Shown piece after piece: positions 34,656 through 41,780 of a stretch of DNA of 64,000 bases; the stretch's first letter is position 1; every line of letters begins with the position of its first letter. The DNA comes from Halosimplex aquaticum (GTDB lineage: Archaea > Halobacteriota > Halobacteria > Halobacteriales > Haloarculaceae), in contig NZ_CP118158.1 in the NCBI RefSeq assembly GCF_028747785.1, positions 124,001-188,000 on the forward strand. Direction: 5' to 3'. The notes under the pieces are model-generated. The model saw only the letters and a program-made list of their open reading frames with translations. It did no database searches and was not told where the DNA came from. Both the position numbers and the translations under genes were made by a program.

Positions 34656-35377
34656 CAGTCCGCACCTCCGGGGACTCCGGCGACTCCGGCCGCCGCCGCG
34701 GCGAGCGTGGCCTGTTCGACCGGGTCGGGCGAACCGGTTCCGGCGGGGTCGAGCCCGAGTCCGGGCGACTCGGGCGCGGCGCCGAGCAGGTCGACCCAGT
34801 AGGGGATGGTCGTCTGCCAGCAGCCCTCGTCCCAGTAGACGGTCGTCTCGACGCCGGGCCCCTCGAAGCGGTGGCCCATCTTCGTCTCCTCGCAGCGGAT
34901 CACGCGGTCGGCGTGCTCGGCCGCGGGGCCGGGGTCACGCTCGGCGGGGACGCTGAGGAGCGTCGGAATCTCGCGAGCGTCGGCCAGCGCCGCGAACGTC
35001 CGGACGGTGCTGTCGAGCAGGCGCTCGCGCTGGTAGCGGGGCACGTCGTCGTCCCGGTACAGCGAGGCGACGTTCGGCGCGACGAGCAGGCCGGTCCGCC
35101 CGTCTGCCCGCTGGACGACGCGGCGGCCGAGCGCGTGGTGCTGGTAGGCGGTGAACGCCCGGGCGATCCGGAGCCGGCGGAGTCGGCGCGGACTGTCTAC
35201 GAGGTCGTACAACGCATACGTCGAGGCGACGTTGCGGGCGTCGACCCAGTAGGCCACGCCCGCGGTGTCGGCGAGTGTCGCGAGTGCGAGACGATGGATC
35301 GCCGTCGAGCGCGGCCCGGGACAGCGCAACAGCGTCAGCCCCGGATCGAGGATCGGAACGTCGACAGGTTCTGTCAT
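34655..35377 (-). CDS. RecA-fold protein lacking a P-loop
   Basis: A 240-residue protein whose layout follows RadB/RecA-like cores: a strand, a loop where Walker A should be (LLRCPGPRSTAIHRLAL, no GKT/S), then VAYWVDARNV and TGLLVAPNVASLY in place of the Walker B region. ATP binding is therefore doubtful. In position and condition it recalls bacterial ImuA, an inactive RecA relative encoded with mutagenic polymerases. It is the first gene of the overlapping cassette and carries the 21-bp element upstream. Confidence 0.65.
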   Translation of the reverse strand: MTEPVDVPILDPGLTLLRCPGPRSTAIHRLALATLADTAGVAYWVDARNVASTYALYDLVDSPRRLRRLRIARAFTAYQHHALGRRVVQRADGRTGLLVAPNVASLYRDDDVPRYQRERLLDSTVRTFAALADAREIPTLLSVPAERDPGPAAEHADRVIRCEETKMGHRFEGPGVETTVYWDEGCWQTTIPYWVDLLGAAPESPGLGLDPAGTGSPDPVEQATLAAAAAGVAGVPGGAD

Positions 35378-35419
35378 CGCCGCAGACAGAGGGACGCGAG
35401 GGGGTAAAACGCCAGCCTA

Positions 35420-35440
35420 CCCCGGAGCGGAAGTGAAAGT
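35420..35440 (-). promoter_or_regulatory. Shared 21-bp promoter element, copy 2
   Basis: Identical over 21 bases to 31776-31796. Nine bases downstream on the minus strand is a TATA-like GTTTTACC (35403-35410), about 30 bases from the ATG at 35377. On the plus side an ACTAAAC element at 35490-35496 may serve the divergent MBL nuclease gene, so one site could control both directions. Confidence 0.75.
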
Positions 35441-35581
35441 AAAGCCGATCGCCGGACAGCGACGGAATCGGACGCCGAGCGGCGACGAAACTAAACGCCC
35501 TCGATACCGGTGGTCGCAGTGCGTCGCGGGCGCACGGCCGTCCGCCGACACCTCTATTCGGTCGTGGACCCAAGAGCGGCC

Positions 35582-36559
35582 GTGACGCGGAGGGTTCGGT
35601 TGCGCGACGGCATCGAGATCGCGTTCGCCGGCGGCGAGCGGTTCGTCCTCGACGGGAGCGGCGCGGGCGATACCACGTTCGTCAGCCACGCCCACGGCGA
35701 CCACCACGCGAGGGCCTCGGAGGTCATTGCCTCCGACCTGACGGCCGCGCTGATCGCGACCCGACGGAGCGGCGCGGACCCGACTGTCGTCGACCATCCG
35801 GCCGTCGAACTGTTCCCCGCGGGCCACGTCGCCGGGTCGCGGGCGATGCGGCTCACCGACCCCGACACCGGCCGGCGCTACCTCTACACCGGCGACTGCT
35901 CGACGCGCGACCGCTTCCACCTCGACGGCTTCGACCCCGTCGACGCGGACGTCCTGATCCTGGAGACGACCTACGGCACGCCCGAGTACCGGCTGCCGCC
36001 CACGGAGGCGTCGGTCGCGGCGATCCGGTCGTGGCTGACGGAGACGATGGACCGGCCCGTCCTCCTGTTCGGCTACGCGCTGGGCCGGGCGCAGAAACTC
36101 CAGCGGATCCTCGCCGACTCACCGCGCGAGCGCGTGTTCGTCACGGACTCCATCGCGGACGTGAGCGACGTGATCGAGACCCACCGCGACGTGACGTTCC
36201 CCGGCGAGCGCTACGGGTCCGACGTGGATCTGGCCGCAGGCGACGCGCTCGTCTGCTCGGGGTCACCCCGGAGCCCCTGGGTCCAGTCGCTGGTCGAGTC
36301 GAGCGGCGCCGTCACGGCCGGGTTCTCCGGGTGGGCCGTCGACAGCTCGTTCGTCTACCGGCGCGGGTACGACGAGGGGTTCGTCCTCTCGGACCACTGC
36401 GACTTCGACGAACTCTGCTCCCTCGTCGAGGCCGTCGACCCCGAACAGGTGTACACCCAGCACGGCTTCGCCGACGAGTTCGCCGCCCACGTCACGAGCG
36501 AACTCGGCTACCGCGCGCAGTCCCTGAAGGCGAACCAGGCGACGCTCGGTGATTTCTGA
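35582..36559 (+). CDS. Metallo-beta-lactamase nuclease (SNM1/CPSF-like)
   Basis: A beta-lactamase-fold exonuclease-type protein, about 325 residues from GTG 35582 (MTRRVRLRDGIEIAF); GTG codons at 35510 and 35519 are alternatives. Metal motifs: VSHAHGDHHARA (HxHxDH), then the His in FPAGHVAGSRAM and Asp in YTGDCSTRDR. The C-terminal His blocks are VLSDHCDFDEL and YTQHGFADEF. Relatives act in mRNA 3'-end processing or in DNA crosslink repair (SNM1). Being divergent from the PolB2-like cassette over a shared element, a repair role is plausible. Confidence 0.82.
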   Translation: MTRRVRLRDGIEIAFAGGERFVLDGSGAGDTTFVSHAHGDHHARASEVIASDLTAALIATRRSGADPTVVDHPAVELFPAGHVAGSRAMRLTDPDTGRRYLYTGDCSTRDRFHLDGFDPVDADVLILETTYGTPEYRLPPTEASVAAIRSWLTETMDRPVLLFGYALGRAQKLQRILADSPRERVFVTDSIADVSDVIETHRDVTFPGERYGSDVDLAAGDALVCSGSPRSPWVQSLVESSGAVTAGFSGWAVDSSFVYRRGYDEGFVLSDHCDFDELCSLVEAVDPEQVYTQHGFADEFAAHVTSELGYRAQSLKANQATLGDF

Positions 36560-36845
36560 GCGAGCTATGTGATGTATCCACACACCACGGCAACGCTCTT
36601 GACGGACGCGGCTGATCGATAGAGTACGGCGATGGAGCTCAGCAACTTCTTCTGAACCGGCCCGTTGCCCTTCAACGCGGCTCGTCCCGTGTCACCGCCG
36701 ACAGCCGGCGGCGTCTCCGGGTAGCCGGTAGTCGCGCGGCGTGACGACGGCGACTGGACCGGCGCGTTCTCCCGTTCGAGAGCCGTGAGTCCGGCTCTCG
36801 GACGCTGTCGTACCGTTCGCCGATCGAACCAAGTCAGAGAGACAG
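36560..36845. other. Intergenic region before hflX with one hairpin
   Basis: No gene is supported in this stretch. A hairpin at 36777-36800 (CGAGAGCC, 8-base loop, GGCTCTCG) lies 46 bases before the hflX start. A 7-codon frame at 36632-36655 has no supporting evidence. Confidence 0.5.
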
Positions 36846-38216
36846 ATGTCACGAGACTCACGACAGCACGCAACGATAGAACGGACGACGAACGCGCGGA
36901 CGGGGGCAGGCGGCGCCGTCGTCGCCGCACGGGCCGCGGAACCGCCGGTCGAAACCGCGGAGATCCGGGCGCTCGCCGACGCCGCCGGCTACGAGGTGCG
37001 CGGCGAGGTGACGCAGGTCCGCGCCGAGGACCCGGGGACGTACTTCGGCGCCGGCAAGGTCGACGAACTCGCCGACCGCGTCGCGGAGACGGAGGCCTCG
37101 CTCGTCGCCGTCGACGGCGAGCTGACGCCCAGACAGACGACCGAGCTCCGGGCGGCGCTCCCGGAGGGTACCGAGGTGTTCGACCGCTACCGGCTCGTGC
37201 TCGCCATCTTCGCCGACCAGGCGACGACGCGGCGGGCGCAGCTCCAGGTCGAACTCGCCCGGCTGCGGTACGACCTGCCGCGACTGAAGGAGCGCTCGGA
37301 CGTCGGCGGGCTGAACAAGCGAGTCGAGAAGGGGACGCCGATCGACGGCGTGAAAAATCGGATCGCGGACCTCGAACGAAAGCTGGCGGACCTGCCCAGC
37401 CCCGCCGAACAGCACCGCGCCGAGCGCCGCGAGCAGGGGTTCGACCTCGTCACGTTCGCCGGGTACACCAACGCCGGCAAGTCGACGCTGCTGCACCGGC
37501 TCGCCGACGACCTGGAACTGGACGGGCCGGACGAGAGCCCCGGGAAAACCGACCCCGAGCGGGGGACAGCGGCGAACCACCCCGACGCCGCGACGGAGAC
37601 GGCGACCGTCGCGGACCGGCTGTTCGAGACGCTGGAGACGACGACGCGGCGGGCGACCGTCGACGGCCGGCCGGTGCTGTGTACCGACACGGTCGGGTTC
37701 GTCGCGGACCTGCCTCACTGGCTGGTCGAGTCCTTCAGCGAGACGCTGTCGGACGCCGCGGCGGCCGACGCCGTGGTGCTGGTCGCCGACGCGAGCGACC
37801 CGCCGGCCGAACTCCGCGAGAAGGTGCAGGTCGCCCTCGACGTGTTCGACGCGCAGGGCGTCGACGAGTCGGCGGTCGTCACCGCGCTGAACAAGGTCGA
37901 CCTGCTGGACGACGACGCCGTCGCCGAGCGCCGGGACGCGGTCGACGGGCTGGCACCGAACCCCGTCCCGATCAGCGTCCGTGAGGGACGCAACCTCGAC
38001 CGCCTGCTCGCAGCCGTCGCGGAGCGGTTGCCGACCGAGCGCGCCGAACTGACGTTGCCCAACTGCGACGAGGCGATGCGGCTCGTCTCGCGGGCGTACG
38101 ACCGCGCGGCCGTCGAATCGGTCGAGTACGAGGGCGAGACGGTAGATATCGTCGTCCGCGGCCGACCGTCGGTCGTCGAACGGCTCCGGGCGGACGCCGA
38201 GGCGGCGTCGCCCTGA
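36846..38216 (+). CDS. hflX: GTPase HflX
   Basis: A 456-residue ribosome-associated GTPase. The N-terminal HflX domain includes GTYFGAGKVDELADRV and the coiled GLNKRVEKGTP region. The G domain has GYTNAGKST (G1), DTVGFVADLPHWLVESF (G3) and LNKVDLL (G4). Between G1 and the switch region, about 30 extra acidic residues are inserted compared with the usual spacing. HflX splits stalled or stressed ribosomes. The gene stands alone, 286 bases after the MBL nuclease gene. Confidence 0.92.
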   Translation: MSRDSRQHATIERTTNARTGAGGAVVAARAAEPPVETAEIRALADAAGYEVRGEVTQVRAEDPGTYFGAGKVDELADRVAETEASLVAVDGELTPRQTTELRAALPEGTEVFDRYRLVLAIFADQATTRRAQLQVELARLRYDLPRLKERSDVGGLNKRVEKGTPIDGVKNRIADLERKLADLPSPAEQHRAERREQGFDLVTFAGYTNAGKSTLLHRLADDLELDGPDESPGKTDPERGTAANHPDAATETATVADRLFETLETTTRRATVDGRPVLCTDTVGFVADLPHWLVESFSETLSDAAAADAVVLVADASDPPAELREKVQVALDVFDAQGVDESAVVTALNKVDLLDDDAVAERRDAVDGLAPNPVPISVREGRNLDRLLAAVAERLPTERAELTLPNCDEAMRLVSRAYDRAAVESVEYEGETVDIVVRGRPSVVERLRADAEAASP

Positions 38217-38265
38217 CGTGAGCCGCTCGTCGGAACCGGATCGCTCGCCGGTCGTGACACAGAGA

Positions 38266-38275
38266 ATTTATAACC
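38266..38275 (+). promoter_or_regulatory. TATA box of the spo0M-like gene
   Basis: ATTTATAACC lies 26-35 bases upstream of the ATG at 38301, a textbook archaeal TATA position for a leaderless transcript. Confidence 0.7.
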
Positions 38276-38300
38276 TGAGCGGAACCACTCCGGATCGACT

Positions 38301-39026
38301 ATGGGAATCCTATCGAGCATGGGAATCGGTTCGGCGGACGTGGACCTGGTGCTGGAATCGGAGCGCGTCACCGCCGGCGAGTCGCTCGACGGCACCGTCG
38401 AGGTCGACGGCGGGAACGAGGCGCAGACCGTCGACGAGATCTACGGCGCGCTCCGGACGGCCTACCGGACGGACGAGGGGTCGTACACCACGACGATCAC
38501 GGAGTTCACGCTGACGGAGGGGTTCACCGTCGGCGCCGGCGAGTCGCTGACCTACGACGTGGCCATCGACGTCCCCGCTCACACGCCGACGACGGTGTTC
38601 GGGCCGACCGAGGTGTGGATCGACACGGGCCTCGACATCGACTGGGCGGCCGACCCGGACGACAAGGACCACATCAGCGTCGAACCGCCGGAGACGCTCC
38701 GGACGTTCCACGACGCCGTCGGCGGGCTCGGGTTCGACCTCCGGACGGCGACGACGGTGACCTCCACGGGGACGCAGTTCGCCCGCGAGCGCGAGTTCGT
38801 CCAGGAGTTCGAGTACGAACCCGTCGCCGAGGCGTACCGCGACGACCTCGACGAACTGGAAGTCGTCGTCGACGCCGGCGGCGACCGCCTCGACGTCGAA
38901 CTGGAGATCGACGCGACCGACACGCTCCTCAGCGAACGCGAGACCGTCACGCGGCTGACGGTCGACGAGGCCGACGAGGACGCACTCCGGGAGCGCCTCC
39001 GCGAAGAGATCGAGAGCAGCTCGTAG
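38301..39026 (+). CDS. Spo0M-like arrestin-fold protein
   Basis: A 241-residue protein of the Spo0M family, starting MGILSSMGIGSADVDLVLES. The two beta-sandwich arrestin-like halves are visible, with PAHTPTTVFGPTEVWIDTGL at the junction. Bacterial Spo0M affects sporulation control and the cytoskeleton; archaeal members have no known role. The strong TATA box sits directly upstream. Confidence 0.88.
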   Translation: MGILSSMGIGSADVDLVLESERVTAGESLDGTVEVDGGNEAQTVDEIYGALRTAYRTDEGSYTTTITEFTLTEGFTVGAGESLTYDVAIDVPAHTPTTVFGPTEVWIDTGLDIDWAADPDDKDHISVEPPETLRTFHDAVGGLGFDLRTATTVTSTGTQFAREREFVQEFEYEPVAEAYRDDLDELEVVVDAGGDRLDVELEIDATDTLLSERETVTRLTVDEADEDALRERLREEIESSS

Positions 39027-39149
39027 CTCGGTCGATCGAGAGCGCCGATCCGAGTCGGTCACGTCGAGTAGCCGGTCGGTGAGCGCCGGGCGGCGACGAC
39101 ACCGAGAAAACGGAACGGACGGGTCCGCTACTGCGAACGCAGGCGCCGT

Positions 39150-39419
39150 TCAGGAAGACGGGACCGTGAGGTGCCAGCCGGGGTCGCGGCCCGTGCGGTC
39201 GATGCGGTCGGCTCGACACGCCGGGCAGTAGTCGGGTTCGACGGATTCGCTCCGCGGGACGTATACCGCGCCGCCGCACTCCACGCACGCGTCGTCGACG
39301 ACGGTCGTGCAGTCGACGCAGAGGTTGAAGTCGTCGACTGTGAGGTCGCGCAGGGGTTCGAGTTGTTTGTCCAGAGTGTACTCGTCGATTACCGCCTGAC
39401 AGTTTTGGCACGGTTGCAT
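39150..39419 (-). CDS. Haloarchaeal zinc-finger protein
   Basis: An 89-residue protein beginning MQPCQNCQAVIDEYTLDKQL. It has three CxxC pairs (CQNC; CVDC/CVEC; CPAC), enough for one or two zinc ribbons. Function unknown. ATG 39419 is preferred over upstream alternatives because the first CxxC motif follows at once. It diverges from the secreted nuclease gene. Confidence 0.7.
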   Translation of the reverse strand: MQPCQNCQAVIDEYTLDKQLEPLRDLTVDDFNLCVDCTTVVDDACVECGGAVYVPRSESVEPDYCPACRADRIDRTGRDPGWHLTVPSS

Positions 39420-39545
39420 AGCGATACACAGCACCCCATGCGACACCGACACATAGTCCTACCGGCGCGGGCAACCGAGGAGAACCGGCGGACGGCCGCT
39501 CCCCGAGAGGCCAACGCTCATGCGACTGGCGACGAGACGACGGGT

Positions 39546-40598
39546 ATGAACGGGCGACGGGCCGCGGCGGTCGTCGCGGTCGCGGTGCTGGCTGTCCTGA
39601 GCGGCTGCGCCGGATTCAGCGTGGACGTGGACGAGCGCACGAGCGGCGGCCCGACCGCGTCGGCGCCCGACGCGACGAACGGGACGACGGCCACGGTCGT
39701 CGAGGTCGTCGACGGCGATACGATCGACGTGCGCTACGCGAACGGGTCGACCGACACCGTGCGACTGCTGGGCGTCGACACGCCGGAGGTCCACGCCGAC
39801 AACGACCCCTCGGAGTACGAGGGCGTGCCGGACACCGAGGCCGGCGCCGCGTGTCTGGAGGCCGCGGGCGAGAACGCCAGCGCGTTCGCCCGCGAGTGGC
39901 TGGCCGGCGCGCGGGTGACGCTCGTCACCGACCCGGCGGCCGACCGGCGCGACCGCTACGACAGACTGCTGGCGTACGTCCACGTCGCGCCCGCGGGCGA
40001 GGAGACGCCCGCGAACGAGACGGCGACGGCCGACGGCGTCGACTTCAACGAGCGGCTGGTGGCGACGGGCCGCGCTCGCGTCTACGACAGCACGTTCGCC
40101 CGCTCGGACGGCTATTACGCGGCCGAGTCCGAAGCGCAGGCGGCCGGACGCGGCCTCTGGCGCTGCCGGACCCCCGGCACGGACGGCGCGGACGGAACGG
40201 ACGGAAGCGGGTCAGAGTGGACCGACGGAGGGCTCTCGATGTCGGACGCGCCCCTCGCGAGGTCCGACAGCGGCCTCACCGTCGAGCGGATCGAGGCCGA
40301 CGCCGCGGGCAACGACCACGAGAACCCGAACGGCGAGTACGTCGTCTTCGGCAACGACGGCGACGCCTCGCTCGCCCTTGGCGGCTGGGTCGTGCGGGAC
40401 GAGGGTGGCCACAGCTACGCCTTCCCCGGCGGCTTCGCGCTCGGCCCCGGCGAGACGGTCACCCTCCGGACCGGTACGGGCGCGGACACCGGTGACACGC
40501 TCTACTGGGGAAGCGACTCGGCCGTATGGAACAACGGCGGCGACGCCGTGGTCGTCGAGCGCGACGGCGAGGTAGTCCTGCGGTACGCCTACGGCTGA
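39546..40598 (+). CDS. Secreted thermonuclease-like protein with lamin-tail domain
   Basis: A 350-residue extracellular nuclease. The N-terminus is a lipoprotein signal (VAVAVLAVLSGC). The staphylococcal nuclease domain spans about residues 45-210: VVDGDTIDVRY, VRLLGVDTPEVHAD and DRRDRYDRLLAYV hold the Arg, Glu and Arg catalytic positions. The last 110 residues form a lamin-tail beta-sandwich (EYVVFGNDGDASLALGGWVV, then SYAFPGGFALGPGETV), often found on extracellular nucleases. It is probably anchored outside the cell, where it would degrade DNA for phosphate or nucleotides. Confidence 0.88.
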   Translation: MNGRRAAAVVAVAVLAVLSGCAGFSVDVDERTSGGPTASAPDATNGTTATVVEVVDGDTIDVRYANGSTDTVRLLGVDTPEVHADNDPSEYEGVPDTEAGAACLEAAGENASAFAREWLAGARVTLVTDPAADRRDRYDRLLAYVHVAPAGEETPANETATADGVDFNERLVATGRARVYDSTFARSDGYYAAESEAQAAGRGLWRCRTPGTDGADGTDGSGSEWTDGGLSMSDAPLARSDSGLTVERIEADAAGNDHENPNGEYVVFGNDGDASLALGGWVVRDEGGHSYAFPGGFALGPGETVTLRTGTGADTGDTLYWGSDSAVWNNGGDAVVVERDGEVVLRYAYG

Positions 40599-40663
40599 CC
40601 GGGGGTCGACCGATCCCGTTCGGTGACCGGCAGCCCCAACTGACTGGCGACCGATCGGTGGCT

Positions 40664-41428
40664 ATGGATCTCCCACCGGTCGGTCTCGGGACGATGGGCG
40701 TCGCCGACGCCGGAACGATCGAGCGGGCCATCGACGTCGGCTATCGACACCTCGACACCGCGCAGATCTACGACAACGAGTCGGTGGTCGGCGAGGGCGT
40801 CGCCGCGAGCGACGTCGCGCGCGAGGAGCTGACCGTCGCGGCGAAGCTCTGGGTCGACTCGCTGGCCGCCGAGGACGTGCGACCGGGGACCGAAGCCAGC
40901 CTGGAGCGGCTGGGCCTCGACGCGGTCGACCTGCTGTACGTCCACCGGCCCCGCGGCGACTACGACCCGGAGGCGACGCTGCCGGCGCTCGACGCGGTGC
41001 GCGAGGCGGGACTGGCCAGACACGTCGGCCTCTCGAACTTCGAACCGGCCCAGCTCGACCGGGCGCGCGAGGTGCTCGACTCGCCCGTCGCCGCCCACCA
41101 GGTCGAGTTCCACCCCTACTACGGCGACCGCGAGTTGCTCGCCGACGCGCAGACCCACGATTACCCGCTGGTGGCCTACTCGCCGCTGATCGGCGGCGAC
41201 GCCTTCGACGACCCCGTACTGACGGACGTGGCGGAGAAACACGACACCTCCCCGGCGGCGGTCAGCATCGCGTGGGCGCTCTCGCACGACAACGTCGTGA
41301 CGATCCCGAAGGCCTCCTCGCCGGCGCACCTCGAAGCCAACTACGCGGCGCGGCGGCTGACGCTCGATCCCGAGGACATCGAGCGCATCGACGCCATCGA
41401 CCGCGAGCGGGAGCTGTTTCCGGAGTGA
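40664..41428 (+). CDS. Aldo/keto reductase
   Basis: A 254-residue aldo/keto reductase of the 2,5-diketogluconate reductase-like branch. The tetrad is complete: Asp and Tyr in YRHLDTAQIYDNESVVG, Lys in VAAKLW and His in LLYVHRPRG. The cofactor-binding region VTIPKASSPAHLEAN indicates NADP(H). It is distinct from the aldo/keto reductase at 12331. The physiological substrate is unknown. Confidence 0.88.
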   Translation: MDLPPVGLGTMGVADAGTIERAIDVGYRHLDTAQIYDNESVVGEGVAASDVAREELTVAAKLWVDSLAAEDVRPGTEASLERLGLDAVDLLYVHRPRGDYDPEATLPALDAVREAGLARHVGLSNFEPAQLDRAREVLDSPVAAHQVEFHPYYGDRELLADAQTHDYPLVAYSPLIGGDAFDDPVLTDVAEKHDTSPAAVSIAWALSHDNVVTIPKASSPAHLEANYAARRLTLDPEDIERIDAIDRERELFPE

Positions 41429-41780
41429 TCGCCCGGTCGGATCGCGCCCGAGAGCACCGGCGCGAGCCGAGACCGTGACCCGGCCGAGCCGCGGTCCCGG
41501 AGGCGGACGAAGCTGGTAACTACGCGCCTCTCATCCGCAGCTATCTCTCTAGCAGGTCCGGCGTAGGCGGGTCGAATCCCGCACGTATTGTCAACCAAGA
41601 ATCGTGTCCCTTATACGAGGTAAGAGTCTCCTATTGGCAACGAAAGAACCGGGACTGCGGCCCCGAGACGCCCAATCACACCATGATATCACTCACACAT
41701 CCTCGAGCGGATCGGACGGGAATCGAGCGGCGCAGCGGTCGCGGTGACGGCCGGGGAACGGGCGGGGTGAGTCGCGAGCG
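41429..41780. other. Intergenic region with tRNA-like T-arm fragment
   Basis: No protein gene is seen. At 41563-41578 the sequence GCGGG-TCGAAT-CCCGC looks like a tRNA T-arm with one loop base missing, but no matching acceptor or anticodon arms were found. A CTTATA element near 41611 may be an upstream promoter for the following regulator gene. Confidence 0.4.

Noticed and set aside
36632..36655. Seven-codon frame (MELSNFF) upstream of hflX
   Set aside because: Too short, and no regulatory structure links it to a downstream gene.
41563..41578. tRNA-like T-arm (GCGGG-TCGAAT-CCCGC)
   Set aside because: The loop has six bases instead of seven, the following seven bases have no pairing partner at the right distance upstream, and no D-arm or anticodon arm fits. 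At most it is a vestige.
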